A stretch of DNA of 64,000 nt from the NCBI GenBank assembly GCA_037074765.1, contig JBAMDO010000278.1:1-64000 (forward strand), written 5' to 3'. Each line of letters starts with the position of its first letter. Position 1 is the stretch's first letter. Positions 44,280-58,110 of this stretch are shown in pieces. A model generated the notes under the pieces. That model was not told where the DNA came from, ran no database searches, and was given only the letters and a program-made list of their open reading frames with translations. This DNA comes from Mansonella perstans (lineage: Eukaryota > Nematoda > Chromadorea > Rhabditida > Onchocercidae). The position numbers were made by a program, and so were the translations under genes.

Positions 44280-44825
44280 GCATCAGAGCAAAAATTAACC
44301 GTGATAGTAAAATATATTAGCATTCCATTATCTTTTTCAGCTGCTTTTTAAAATTACTATTAAATTTCGGGCTGATATCTTGAAACTTTTTTGTGAAATT
44401 TTAATACAAATGCAGAGAGACAAAAGAAAAAATTATTTATGAACCTTACAATGTATGCCCACATAACACTGCTAAAAGCACGAACATTTTTTTCCCTGGC
44501 AGAAATGATAATTTTGAGGGGAAAAAACATATTCAAGAAATAATACTTCAAAAATAAAATAATACACTGTCCTTTTACACATAAACCCTGACAATGATTC
44601 TTTAAAATCATTACTGTCCTAAAATTACGCTGGAAATAAAACATCATTCTTTTGATATTTTTCCAATAAAAATTTAAAAACTGAGTTTAGAGATTCATCT
44701 AGCTACAAAAACAGAGGTAAGGATTTAATTAGGAAAACTTAACTGGGGTGTAAGATCGAAATTAAACGGTAACACTGTAAAAAAATGATAAGAAGAAATT
44801 TCAAAATATACAGATTGAAAGCTCA

Positions 44826-47800
44826 TTATATAAGTACTATATTGCTGTGAGTACGACAATCAATTTTACCATCATCAGCTGTTATTCCAAGTGTTGCCAA
44901 CCATTCGCATAATTTCGATTCTTTCAGTCCCAACCTTGATGCTAATATTGTTACGTTTATTGTAGGACGAAATCTGCAAGTTGAATATGAATAAAGGAAT
45001 ATTTTTGGACCTCATAAACTTTAAATAACTTCTTCAAGGACAAATTAAAATTAACGCTTCCTATGGAAACAAAATAATACTATTCGTTCCTATTCGAAAA
45101 AAGATATTTAAAAAAAAAACACCATAAGAAAGGAAAATTTTACAAACATTGACTGGATATAAAATAGACTGTTTTTTGAAAAAACAATAATAAGAAGACA
45201 GAATTCTAATATTGGATAATGATGCAGAAAAAATTATCTCTTAAAAACACAATTTGTACATAAATCTACAGCATTTTCATTGATAGAGCAAATTTAACTC
45301 ACGATTTTAGGCAAGCATTTAATGCAGCCTTCCGTTCTCGTTCCAAAAATAAATCCATTACGTATGATGCCATTCTCGGAGCTTCTTGATATAGTCGGAA
45401 AAGTTTCACATAATTTCCAAGAGCCCAAGCTTCACGAGTTTTCAGCGAAAATGATAGGCAAGGGTCCTTTCGCGCTTTTTCATCTAATTCACTGAGCAGG
45501 GTAGCTTGGTCTAAAAGAGTCAGTGAATATAATTATTCCTTGGCATGTATAATTTTAATTGAAAGTTTTACTTCTGGCGTATTCGCCCACCTATTATTCC
45601 GTACATCTGATAACATCTCTCCTACCTGATATCTACAGGTAAAAAATATGCGTTAAAAATCTTTTTTTTCGAAAACATAAACCATACCTATAGTGTTTGC
45701 AACTGATATATAATAAAGTAATCGATACGAGGTAAATTCATAGCGATTTGGGGAATCAGGTAATTCTTTATATAATAATTTCAACTGGCTTTGGCACTGG
45801 TTAAATTCTTCACGATCACCCTGCTCCAGTGCAATTCGTGCATTTGTTTCGTAAACATTTACAGTAAAATCGGTTCTTATACACTGGATCTAAAAAGTAT
45901 CCATACAATAATAACGCTTTCAACATTAAATCCCATTCAGATAATATGGCTACGAAGTACAACAAATGTATCAGTATAGCACTAACATAAAGCAGTACGA
46001 TCTGAAATCGCTAATCCAAAATAGACTCACTGCATACTTATTTTCTTTGATCAACCCTTTGATCAATCGCAAATCTAGATTTTGAACATAAAACTAAAAT
46101 TCTCTTTTTCGCCTTTTCGAAAAGACACAAATGCGTACTTTATGTGATGCCTTAATCACTTGAACTTCAGACCAACAGGAGCTGTTGGATTATTAATAAA
46201 ATTTAGGCACAAAGCAATAAGATAGGTTATCTGGCAGAAAAATATGCGACTCTCATATCTACACTTCCGCATTATCTTTTGCTTAATATTACAGAGGCAG
46301 GTTATAAAGAATACCATCAAATCTTGACGAATGCTTCTGAGCTGATCATTTGCATAAGTATAATCTCGATTAGTTGCATATTTTTGCTGTACCAATTTTA
46401 GTGCTTTCTCAAGTATCTTTAGTGGTCTTACTATACTTGGTTCTGGAGCCTAAAAAAAAAAACTGTTAGAAGATTTATACATATATATATATATATACGT
46501 ACGTGTGTGTTCTTTGTCATGGAATAAACAACTATTACATAGGTTTTACAAAAACAGAGAATACCATAAATCTTTCAATCTATAATCTAAGAAACTAAGT
46601 AACTAACCGAAGTAAGGCGAAAATAAGATTTTTCGATGTCCATGCATGTTCCAACAATTTTATCACTAGTGCTTTGCTCTCCCTCTCGATCAATGTACCA
46701 ATCTAGACGACGTCGCATTTCCGTGAATTTTGCTCGTCGTGCTTCATCATCTCGAGCAAAACGTCTAGCCCGTTCCTCACGCTGAGCGTTACTTCGTTCA
46801 TCAGCAGCCCATCGCCCAGACTTCACATTATTCTTCTTCTGCTTCTTCTTCTTCTTCTGCGCAGCGGTTTGTTTGAACTAAGGTTATGGTATTGAAAAGA
46901 AAAAAGAAAGAAATGCTTTTACGCTACCTTAAATAAAATGTTTCTTTGTTTTTTATCTTTCCTTCAATCTCCTTTCCCAATTTCTTTCAAATTTTGAAAC
47001 TTTATTCCCTATTAAATTTTGCAAAAAAATTTATGCTTTTCATGAAAGAATCTGCCATGAATTCATTTATGCGTAAAGAATCTTCTACTAAATTATTATA
47101 GAATCTTTTTTCCTGAGCAAGTAAAACGCACTTTCGGCTGATCATCAACCGGATTTTCTTCATCAGATGGAGGACGAACACGAGGACTGAAGGGCACCCG
47201 TCTTTTAGATTGTTCACGAAACGGTGGAGATCGTGAATCCCTTCGATGACTGATCTCATGTTTCGACTTTTTCGACGACCGTTTTTCCATTTCCGTGGCT
47301 ATATTTAAACCCTTTTTCAGTTGACTGGCCGGCGTCCAGCCCAATTTCAATTCAAAATTTACTTCAGAAGGTAAAGGCTCCTGAAAGAATGAATAAATAT
47401 GAGAGAAAATAAAAGTTAAATCTTGAAAAGGCTTTTGCAAAATATGATTATTCACTTCTTGTTACCTAAATCATCACTCCCAAATCAACTGCTAATTGGC
47501 TAAAGACAGAAAATGAGAAAAAAAATATGTAATCTAAACTGCCAAGACCTATTTCCTGAATAAATCAAGATCCTATATAGCCATGTTCAATGTGCAAACT
47601 GTATGCTGACCTCAACAAATACGCAATTTTGTTTGATTCTCAGCAATATCACTATGTTTTTACCTTAAACAGCTAATGGAGACTTTAAACAAACTTTAGT
47701 TTCAAAAAACGGATAGCGAAATGAAAAAAGCTTTAAACTTACACGATCCCAATCAACTGTTTTGTAAGCACCAGACATTAATAGAGGATTTAATTTTTGT

Positions 47801-49688
47801 TTGAAATATTCCTCTAACTTATCTCGATCTTCCTTCTTCTCCACCGCCATATAAGAACGTTCCACATATCTCCTGAAGACATGAAATCCAAGTTTTCTGG
47901 TCAGGTGTCTGAATAATAAACACTCTTTCGAGTTAGCAATTGACTCGGCCAAATATCGGTATCCCATCTTCTATATACTTCACACCACAAAAAATTCCTG
48001 CCGTCTTTTTCAAATGATTGTTTCGGAAAAATTTTCGTTCTCAACAGAAGTGATTAAATGACTTATTGCTATTTCAATATTGCTCTTCTTTAAATTAACG
48101 ATTATCAGTTTAATTGAAAAAACGAAGATTAAGTAGTCTGCAATTGATAAATTATTTGGATATCGAAACAACAAAAAGAAAGAAACTTACTTAACGGGAT
48201 CTGGTATGCTTGGCGATTCCAGTCCATCTGATTGAGAATTCTGGTGAAAAACCGATAAAGTATTGAGTCGTGGACGATTAATTGAAAAACGTATAGGGTG
48301 CTGTGGTGTAATGCTATTTCGTCCATATTCTCCTCCGCCTGCTCCTGATAATGATGATGATCTGTTCGCGTTAAATCCAAACTGTCGTGGTCTAGGAGTA
48401 ACGTTTGATGATACCCATGGATTCATGAACTCTGGATGATAACCGCCATTTGATGATGGCAAACGAATCCCTGATGGGGTAAAACCATAATGCACTCCTA
48501 CATAAGCCGAATTTTCCTGTGTTATACCATATGTTTGTGAAGGTGGTGGTGGTAACGATGAAGATGGTGATGATGACGATGGTGGCGGTGGTGGTGGTGG
48601 TGGTGGCATACGGGGCAGAAATGGTGACATTCCAAAACTATGTTGTTCCATCCATGGATAATAATGTAATATTTGAGATTGTATATCGGGCTGAGGTTGA
48701 GAATAATATGGTGTCATGGATGAAATGTTCGAAGAGGTGGAAGTGGCTGAAACGTTAACCTTTTTCAAGGCTTCCTGTGCTTTTTCCCAAGCTGCCGTTT
48801 GATCATCTCTTGGTGTCGGTATCTCGACATTGGCATTTTGGGGTGGCATCGGTATTCCGGCAATACAACTATTATCCGGCTCACGTATCCAAGCGTAACT
48901 GAAAAAATCTCACCGAAATCTAAGCTTATGTATTTTCTTATCATATGCATAACTTTTTTTAACATAATTCAACTGAATCTTTCCAGCAAACATATTTTTG
49001 GATAGAGAGAGAAAGAATGAAACGCCTCAAATTCATTTAGTATTCCTCCTACTTTCTGCAATATTTAGTCAGTCTTATATGCTATCATCTTATAACCATT
49101 GGAATATTAATCTCACAATATCTTATTATGACATCTTTTACTTTAATTTTCAAATCTCAATATTCATTAATCAAATCCTAATATCAGATAGGAAATACTT
49201 AAAAAATGGGAGAATGCAAAGGAAGCAAAAATGATGAGTATGCTCTATATCATTCATTAATGCTTTCCTAGGAAATAATCTGCAATATATTCGCAATCCC
49301 ATGCAAAATATCAATCCATTTTCGTTGATAATAAACACATTAAGGATTCTCATTAAATCTATGGGGCAATGACCCATAATGTATGGAAATATGCGGGATG
49401 CAAGAAGAAATATCATAAAGTTTCATATTTACAACTTATCATCAATTATCTCTCTTTTCTTATCATTCATCCTTTCACATACATTATATTAGATTTTTCT
49501 TCTTTCAACTTTGTGTTTTTTTTTCGCTTAAAATTTTCGACAGAATATATGAGCTATTTAGCAAAAAAGGAAAAAAAAATGAATAAAATTACATATTAAA
49601 AGGGAAAAAGTGAAAAATTAGATGATACTTACGTTTGTGATGAACTGTTATTGCCTGATATTGATGAATTCGATGGTACTGATGTCAT
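44826..49688 (-). CDS. LENG8: LENG8/Thp3-like SAC3-GANP domain protein
   Basis: Nuclear mRNA-processing/export factor of the SAC3/GANP family (yeast Thp3 and human LENG8 are relatives, partnering PCI-domain proteins). Nine exons: 49688-49633, 48898-48191, 47872-47743, 47380-47132, 46877-46608, 46449-46315, 45889-45688, 45510-45303 and 44973-44826 (TAA), all in phase, giving 701 residues. Residues 1-255 are Ser/Pro/Gly-rich with a nine-proline run (117-125). [20 protein letters not shown] and [12 protein letters not shown] (256-302) match LENG8. Residues 330-400 are basic (a KKKKKQKK run, likely nuclear localisation). The SAC3/GANP region is about 450-650: [77 protein letters not shown] winged-helix-like end follows ([15 protein letters not shown]). 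The exon 4 donor is GTGCGT. Confidence 0.94.
47873..47967 (-). other. In-frame open extension upstream of LENG8 exon 3
   Basis: The intron before exon 3 stays open in the LENG8 frame for 31 codons back to an ATG at 47967 ([20 protein letters not shown] and on), at about 40% GC. The exon 2 to exon 3 join at 47872 still fits the family better. An alternative first exon or 3'-truncated intron retention is possible. Confidence 0.25.
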
Positions 49689-49695
49689 TTCAGAA

Positions 49696-49734
49696 GGGTT
49701 AAATAGGGTCAAATAGGGTCAAATAGGATCAAAA
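49696..49734. repeat. Four tandem copies of GGGTCAAATA
   Basis: 10-base units GGGTTAAATA, GGGTCAAATA, GGGTCAAATA and GGATCAAAA, ending 8 bases before the LENG8 ATG in its transcribed direction; probably in the 5' UTR or outron. Confidence 0.9.
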
Positions 49735-50743
49735 TTCTTATTGTTATTATTAGCAGGCTGATCGCTTAAAGTTATTTTAGCTGAAAGTTTCTTCTATTCG
49801 AATTACTAAATCTACCGTATAAGTTTGTCCAAGAAAAAAAGAAAAGAAGCCGTAAATCCAGAATAGCAACAAATTAGTTGGCAATTCTAATTCAATGTTA
49901 ACATTTTAACGGACCGCATTTCAGTCACAAAACTAAGCACCGAAATTTAATTGGTGGGAATTTTGTTGATGTATATTTAGAGATGAGTGATTAGTTAGTG
50001 ATAAGATGAGTGATTGGTTAGTTGATAAGTGTTACAGTTAAAAATGTCAAAGAAGAAATATTGCGGATTGCGAAGTGATAAGAAAGAATGATAAAATAAG
50101 AAAAGATTGAGAGTAATCGCTTTTGTTTAAATTATCAGTTACTTTTTTTCTTTTTAATTTGATCATTTAATTTGGTCCTTTAGTTATCATTTATCAGGCA
50201 ATTTGATAGTATTAAAATTATAATGTTGTTAGTTGTAAGGTTATATAAATAGATTATAATTATTATGAATGATTAAGAATGTAATTATTACGAGTGATCA
50301 AGATTGTAATTGTTAGGTTGTTAATTGTTATGTATGATTGTGAGGAATGGAAGCATGAAAATATTACAAAAAGTAAAGTATTGATGAAAATTGTTGGGAA
50401 TTATGCATTTCTAATTTTAATTGATTAAAAGAAAATATTTTAGAATTTATTGGTGATAAATTGTCTCAATGATAAAGTTTATGTTATCAGTAAAGTAGAG
50501 ATCTGTTTAAATTGGTTTTTTAAAATGTTAAGATTATAAATAAGTTAAAAGAATAGTTTTTTTCTCTTTCTCTTTTTGATTACTTAATTTGCTTTGTAAT
50601 CACTTAGTTATCAATTATCACTGAATCATTTAATAACATTTACTAAAAAAAAAGTTTTGGTGATACGGAGGAGAATTTTAAAGGAAAATATTTTTGGTTT
50701 TTTGCATTTCAACAATCTCAAATATTTTTGCTCATTTTCTGCA

Positions 50744-50751
50744 ATTTCCAG
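50744..50751 (+). promoter_or_regulatory. Probable spliced-leader acceptor of rpb-3
   Basis: AATTTCCAG ends one base before the ATG at 50753. No upstream coding exon is needed, since the protein start matches the human RPB3 start exactly. Confidence 0.65.
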
Positions 50752-50752
50752 G

Positions 50753-52564
50753 ATGCCTTATGCTAATCAACCTCATGTTGCAATTACTGCATTAAATGAT
50801 GAAATTGTGCGATTCATTTTGGAGGATACTGATTTAAGTGTTGCCAATTCGCTACGACGAATTTTCATGGCAGAAGTACCAACCATGGGTAAATTTCAAT
50901 AACTTCGAGTTATTCCAGAAAAAAAAATGCTTTTAACGAGTATTAATCTGCCGATTCATGATCTGTTAGTCGTAATTGTAGATTTGCTTACATGCTTTCA
51001 TATGTCTGATGGCTGAAAGGGATTGAGAAAATTTTTATTGCTTTTTACGATGATTGGTTAGGTAGCATTAACTTATTAAATGCGAGACCAAATATTTTGT
51101 TGGCAAACGAAAAATCTAACCCTACTTCTGGGATTTTTTTTATCTTGTTATTTTTCTCATGTTTGTTTTAGCACAATTTATTGATACTTCATTTTTTTCG
51201 GAAGCTTTCAAAGTATATTTGTAGCAATTGATTGGGTACAAATTGAATCAAACACAAGTGTCTTGCACGATGAATTCATTGCTCATCGTCTTGGTTTGAT
51301 ACCGCTAACATCAGATTCAGTTGTCGATCAGATGCAGTTTTCACGGGTTTGTACTCTATGAATGTTCGCTTGCATTGTCACTTGCATTAATAAAGTATAT
51401 GTTCGACTGTTATGTTGTTAATTATGGATGTTTTTAGATAGTTTATGTACTTTTGAAGTACTTTTCGCCATTGTCTATGCCATCTCGTTTTTAGGATTGT
51501 CAATGTACGGAATTTTGTCAATTTTGTGCAGTGGAAATGCGGCTTCGTGTACGTTGTGATGATGAAGGAATAAGGGCAGTGACAACAGCTGATGTTGAAA
51601 CTAGTAATCCAGATGTAGCTCCAGCATGTGGCGTACATATACGTAATCGTAATGCTGAAGAAAGTGCAAGTGATGATATCCTCATTGTTAAGTTGAGGAA
51701 AGGCCAGGATGTTGATATTAAGTGTATTGCCAAAAAAGTAAGCTTTTATTAATTAGTTATAGTAAAATTTGGTTGAATTTGTTGCAATGAAATTCTTAAG
51801 CATTAAATTTCAATTATTGTAGAATAGTAATGTTTGAAAAATTATTTACCTATAGTTGTTCTTTTAGAAACTTTATTTTCATGTTATTCAAGATTTTAAA
51901 ATTAACTTGAGAAAAAACTCAAATCAGTTTAAAAGTGTTATTTCATCTAAAATTTTGCATTTAGGTGTTAGGTTCTCAAACCTCTTAACATTATGCAGAA
52001 CATGATATTATTACTTGCAGTTACCATACTTTACAGGGATTCGGCAAAGAACATGCCAAATGGAATCCAACTTGTTGCGTAGCTTTTGAGTATGATCCGG
52101 ACAATGCTCTCAGACATACTGTATTAGCGAAACCTGAAGAATGGCCGAAAAGTGAGTATTCTCAGCTAGACGATGATGAATTTGAAGCACCTTTCGATCC
52201 AATGGGTAAACCAAACAAATTTTATTTTACAGTTGAATCTACTGGAGCTTTAAAGGTAAAATTATTTATCAGGTTTTCTTTTTTCTTAATATAGTTTTCA
52301 TTAAACCAGATGAGATTTTGAAGTTTAAAGATCTTGAGCTTCAGTTTTTTTATTTCAGGATTTCTCGATTCTTGTTTCTTTTAGAAAAGATTTCGTGGAT
52401 CCTTATAATGTTTCTTTTATTCAAATAGTGTATTCTGTGAATTGTTGATGTTTCAGGCAGAAAACATTATTTTAAGTGGTATTTCTGTTTTGAAAAAGAA
52501 ATTGGCAGACATACAAAATCAGCTTCAAAGAGAGTTGTTGCAGCAAGGACATGTTTATCATTGA
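50753..52564 (+). CDS. rpb-3: RNA polymerase II subunit RPB3
   Basis: Third-largest subunit of RNA polymerase II; it pairs with RPB11 to form the alpha-like assembly platform. Five exons: 50753-50888, 51225-51346, 51495-51737, 52037-52255 and 52457-52564 (TGA), all in phase, giving 275 residues, the same length as human POLR2[24 protein letters not shown] and AEVPTM open the alpha-like dimerisation domain. Then come [20 protein letters not shown] and HRLGLIPL, and the zinc-binding [11 protein letters not shown] (Cys88, 90, 94, 97). [24 protein letters not shown] and [14 protein letters not shown] follow. The C-terminal coiled segment is [19 protein letters not shown]. The family is unambiguous and the start is fixed by homology and the adjacent acceptor. 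Confidence 0.98.
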
Positions 52565-55500
52565 TTCAAACACTGTTTGTATTAGTTTATGTTTGAAGTA
52601 TTGCTCGCAAGTCAAGATCGTCATAGCAATGAGATACTAATGGATATGAATTTGTAGATTTGCGGATTGATTATTTTCATGCTGTTATGTCGTTTGAGTA
52701 TTCTGTTTAAAATCTAGCAAGTATTATTAAAATTTATTTCATATATTGTTCTTTTACATTGTAACACTGAAAAAAATTTTCCTTTAATAATATGTTTTAG
52801 TCTACAAAGAAAAGAAAAACGTACTGTAATGATATGTTTTAGTCCATAGTAAAAAAGAAAAAACAATTAAAAGTGAGAAATACATTCACGATTTTTTATC
52901 GTAAAAAAAAAAAAAAAAAAAAAAAGATCCTATAGTAGATTTATAATACCGGTATTATACAATAATCTTTGTGAGTTACTTTCTTCTTTTTCTTATCCGA
53001 ACATTTCAATGAAATTCAATGTGCCGTTTACAAAATGACATAGGAAATGTTGTGAAACGGAAATTGTAATGGTTATTTTAAAAAATTTACCCATCGCAAT
53101 TGTTATTTCCGAACTTATAGTTAATGGTATTGAATTTATGAGGAAATGATTGCTTTCTATTGATGAAAATTTATCGGGTCTTTTTCCCAAAAATTTACTA
53201 TTGAACTATTTTTTTCATCTAAAATGTCTTCTTTTTTCTTGCTTTCTTTCAATGATATTATTTTGTTACTGTTATTATTGTTATTGTTATTGCTGTTGTT
53301 CTTGTTATTTTTCTTCTTTTGCCAAGGACATCAAACAATGAAATAGTGAGGATCAAAAATACAGTAATAATTATAATGTTTATAATGTAAAATTTTCATC
53401 CTTTCCTTTCGTCTTTTTTTTTTTTTTAATTTCCTGTACAATGAATGTCATAAAAATTATATATCATTTTCATTACCTTTTGTTATAAATTTTTTGTTGT
53501 TCCCGTAAAAATCTTTCCTTTATTTAGTTTTTTTTTTTTTTTCCTTATTTCACTGTTATCCATGATTCTCAAAAAAATGTTCTTTGAAGGAGGAAAAAAA
53601 AAAAAAAAAAACATTAAAGAATACTTGTATGTTTGAAAATGTTTGCCTATTTTTTCTTATTATCCGAAGTTGTCATCCAAAAAGTTGTAATTTTCTTTTA
53701 AATTTTTGTTTTTTTTTTTTTTTTTTTTAAGAAGAAATCAAATGATAATGATATGTCCAGTGAAAGAGATGTGGCACAGAAATGAAATATAGAATCAGCC
53801 AGAAAAAGATGAGATCTTTTTTTTTTCTTTTTACCTTTGAAAGGATTTTTCATAGATAATTTATTCTTCACAATTAATTTCAAATTTAATTGAAAATTAC
53901 ATTTGGTAAATGTAGGAAAAAAAAAGAGTTCAGAAAGAATAAAAGGAAATTTTTCTTTCAAAATTTCAAACAAATAAGCAACATTTCTGGAAGTTCCTTT
54001 TTGTTTCTTTTATTTCATACAATAATATCAGTAGTATTTCTAGAATTAATTTCTAGATTTCAAAAAGAAAAAAGAAGGAGGAAAATGGTAAAAGTGAAAA
54101 ATGAAAGAAATATTTTAAATAGGCTTTTGATTTTGAAAAATTTTTATTTTGTTGATAATTTATTTCTTCCTTTCTCTCTATTGTAAAAATAATATATATT
54201 TTGTATTTTAAATCTCAAAATTATTAAATATTAATTCAATTATCTAATTATCATTTGTTTACTATCAAGCAAATTCATATTTCATTGAGCTTTTTCTTTT
54301 TTCTTTTGTCTTCTTTGTGTATAATAAAATATTCACAATTTGAATGAGTAATTAAATTTCAAACTTTTATTAATATAAATAATTAATGTAAACTCTTTTT
54401 TTTTTTTTTTAATATTCAAAAATAAACAAATAATCAATGAATTACTTTTAATCTTTTTATGCTATTTTCATTTCAATTTTTTCATTTTTTCTTATTTTAA
54501 AATTTCACAAATATCTAACAAAGAAAGAAGAAATTGAATGAAATGAAGTAAAATTCAAAAAAAAAAAAAAAAATGAAAAAAATTTATTTTAACAAAAAAT
54601 TAACCGCGAAAAAAAAAAAAAAACTTCCTCCTCTAAAGGTTAACAAAAATTGTTGATATCTTTGTTCAAAATTTCATCTCTTTCTTTTTGCTTTCTATTT
54701 TTTCTCACATTCATCTCATCTCTCATCTACTATTTTTTCCTTTTTTTTCTGTCTACATTCATCCTAATATCATATCATCTTTTTTTTTTTTTTTTTGTTC
54801 ACCACAATAGCAATTAATCATTTTTCCACGTATAGTTCATTCATTCATTCATTCGTCCAATTCTTATTTGACAGCAAAAATAATTCTTTTTAATAGAATT
54901 GTACAAAGAAATTTGACTAATAACCTTAATTGCAATTAAATTTATTAATTAATTATCTTTCATTTGAAAAATGGAACAAATAAAATTTTTAATTTTAAAA
55001 GCAAAAATTTAAATACAATTTATAGATTATATTAAATTATTTAATTTTTTTTTTTTTTTTTATAATTAATACAAAAAAAAAAAAATCAAATTTTTATTAT
55101 TCAATCAATGCAATTTAGGTAACTATTTTAATTATTTATTTTAAATAATGAAATGATAGAATTAAATTTTTTCACTATAATTTCATTTCATTGTTATATT
55201 GCTCAAATTATCTTATGTTTAGATTTTAGCAGCTTATCATCATATGATAACAGTGATAAAGTGATAATAATAATAATGACAAGAATGGATGACAACAATG
55301 ATAACAATATATTGTAATATTGAGCAAGAAATATCAGTTGTTCCGGAAATTTGAACCAATAAAACAGACATTATGTTTTATCGTTAACCAGTTGATACGG
55401 TAATGGTATTAAATCTAATTTTAAATTTTGGAAATTTTGTTTCTATCATAATTGAAGAAAATTGAAATTTCAAATTAACTTGATATTATTTTCCAATTAA

Positions 55501-56029
55501 ATTCTCCATGCTATATACAAAAAATTGCCTTTCCCTTTAGCAAATCTCTTGATCCATCGTTATCTGCTAATTAGCAGCAATAATTTAACAAAAAGCCGTT
55601 TTGTTGTTTTAAACTTTAAATATTTTAAAAGAGATTTTTCAAAACACTAAAGGTTCTAGTTTTTTGCTGTAATTACCACAAGCTAAAGTAATAAAATGTA
55701 GAATTGTAATTTCGGCATAAACCTGCTTATGCCTGAAGCAAATCCGGTTTTTTAAATGTCAATTTTATTGTGTAAAAAAGGCTATAATTTTTACAGCATT
55801 TAATTGCTCTCCCTCTCTCTCTCTTTCTTTTCCTCACTTCTCTCATCCTCTTTCTTGCTTCATATCCAAATATGAATATTCATTACTTTAAATGCGAATT
55901 GAAATTAAATTATTTTCTAAAAATATTTTAAATTTTAATTTGTTGCATTCTTGTTTATGTCTTAAAGTTTTTGCAATTTAATTGCTTACAAATTTATAAT
56001 TTAATTTAACAATTTTATCCTCTTTTGAT

Positions 56030-56517
56030 AGTAGGAACAAATGAAAAATTCTTGTTACTCAATAATGGATCCGTCAATTGGTCCAATCACTGATTATTTA
56101 TTTGCTTCAACGAACTTTATGAAATGAATTCTGTAAATCGTCTAAAACAGTTAATTAGACTGGGATAAATGAATTCGCATTTTAAAAGGTATCTTATTAA
56201 AATTGTTCATTTACATATTTGCATTAAATAAATTTATTCTTGTCCCTGATAAATCACTCTTTTTATTTCTAAATCAGTCAAATAGGTTGAACGAAAAATT
56301 TCTAGCCAAATGAATTTTGGTAGTACGAATGATTGAAAAATTTTTGTTACCTAATAACGGTGCTAAAAAAATAGTGCAAATAAATTTTAAAAAAGAAGAA
56401 AAAATTGGACCAGTCAATTGATCCATTTAATCAATCATTTATTTGCTTCAACGAACTTCATGAAATGAATTATGTAAATCATCTAAAATAGTTAATTGCG
56501 TTAGTATAAATGAATTA
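56030..56517. repeat. Imperfect direct duplication, one copy with a 50-60 base insertion
   Basis: 56030-56183 and 56320-56517 share GTA.GAA...ATTGAAAAATT, then TTATTTGCTTCAACGAACTT, ATGAAATGAATT, GTAAATC.TCTAAAA and AGTTAATT. The second copy carries extra A-rich sequence in the middle. Confidence 0.88.
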
Positions 56518-57620
56518 ATCAATTAACTAGAAATAATTATTGTCACAATATATATGCATTTATATATATATATATTTGTGACTCATTTGTAGGCTATAAA
56601 ATCTTATGTAAGTGGCAAATTGAAATATCCTTAATGAAAAAAGAAAAAAAATCAATTTTTTTTTTTAAATTTTAAAATTGAGAAATTAACGAATAAAAGC
56701 GAGCGAGAGAGAGAGAGGGAGAGAGAAATAGGTCAATCAATTTTTTTAAATCAATCTATGTAAACTAATAATTACAGTTTAATCATGGTAAAAAATGATA
56801 AGATAGAGAGAAAAAAAGCAATAGTAATTTATAGTTGCACAATTCATTAATTAAATATAATTATTTCCATTTTTCTTTTTCTTCCTCCCTCTAATATTTT
56901 CTATTGTTTTTTACACTTCGCTTAAATAAACTATTTTTTTTTATCTTTTTCTTAGCCGTATAATTTTGTCATTATCACTATATAATTGCTATTGTTGTTT
57001 CTTATTCAATATATTGAAAATAGAACTAGAAATATTTTATGATTAATTATTGTAATTTTTAATGATATACACAACGTAATCATAAATCATAATAATGCAA
57101 ATAATTTCGTGCAATTTTGTTAACGTTGAAAACAAAAACAAAATTTTTTCAAACACTTTTAAAAGTTACTCAATTTCGGTAATCATTGATTTTTTTAATA
57201 GGATAATAAGTGTATAAATATCAATTAATTTTTTTTCTTTTTTTGTTGAACTTGCAAGGAATAACTTATCTGTAAAAGTACCGTTTAACTAAAGTATCGA
57301 TTAACTAAAATATCGATTAATTGTTTTATTTCACAGAATTATAACTGAAGCATCGATAGAAGGTAAAACTTTTTTCAAAAATATATGTGTGTATTTTATG
57401 TGTGTATTTGTTTAAGAAAAAAAAATGTTATGTGATATTTGGATTTCAATTAAAACTTCAAGGTTAAACTTCAAAAAAAAGCAATAAAAAAAAAATAAAT
57501 ATTTAATTGAACATTTATAAATAACAATAACATTTGCCCTTCCTGTTCCTGAATTCAATTTCATTTCCTGTTACAATAAATTAATTCATTGTTGATAAAA
57601 AATCTTGCAAAATGCTGATT

Positions 57621-57998
57621 GCTTCCGGACTCATTCCCTTCCCAAAAATTTAGCGTAAAATTTTTGAACGGAAATTGATAAGTCCAAATTGGCAAACAAA
57701 TTTTTTTTATTATTATTTTTTTTTGCAAAATCGAAACAATGTTGACAAATTTTTTTTAGACGACAACAATAATAAAATATTTCTGTTTAAAAAAAATTTA
57801 TAAAAATAATCAACAAAATTAATTAATGCAAACTGACAATTCAAATTTTAAAATGAAAAAAGTCTCTTTCTTTTTTTAAATAAAATTTTTATTTAGTAAA
57901 ATTAATAGCAGAAAATCGAGATGAAAAAGAACATTTTTGAATTTTCTCGAATAAAATCCGAATAAATTCATTTATGGCTTCCGGACTCATTCCCTTCC
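57621..57998. repeat. 22-base GC-rich direct repeat in AT-rich DNA
   Basis: Identical 22-base blocks at 57621-57642 and 57977-57998 (core CTTCCGGACTCATTCCC). They read GMSPEA on the minus strand in both copies, each inside an open frame ending in TAA. The spacing is 356 bases. Confidence 0.9.
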
Positions 57999-58110
57999 GA
58001 AAAATGATCAAACAGAATTTTAATTTCTTTTTTATGACCGAAAAATTAAGAAAAATGAAATTCGAACTGTTTTTGTTCATCCCTTTTTTGCACTGAACTG
58101 TTATTTTAAC

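Larger units (their letters stand above)
43796..44825. other. Convergent 3' intergenic region
   Basis: PCBP and LENG8 end toward each other across about 1 kb. It contains a candidate PCBP poly(A) signal (44153-44158) and a short perfect hairpin (44254-44279). The 95-codon minus frame at 44360-44647 has background composition and no domain. Confidence 0.6.
49689..50752. promoter_or_regulatory. Divergent intergenic region between LENG8 and rpb-3
   Basis: 1.06 kb between two genes transcribed away from each other, so both promoters should lie here. It holds a four-copy 10-base tandem repeat next to the LENG8 start (49696-49734) and a run of ATTGTAATT/GTTAGTTG-like repeats at 49980-50340. No confident core promoter element was identified. 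Confidence 0.5.

Noticed and set aside
48519..48758. Plus-strand frame opposite LENG8 exon 2
   Set aside because: Antisense shadow of the proline-rich coding exon.
51387..51733. Minus-strand frames over rpb-3
   Set aside because: Antisense shadows of RPB3 exon 3.
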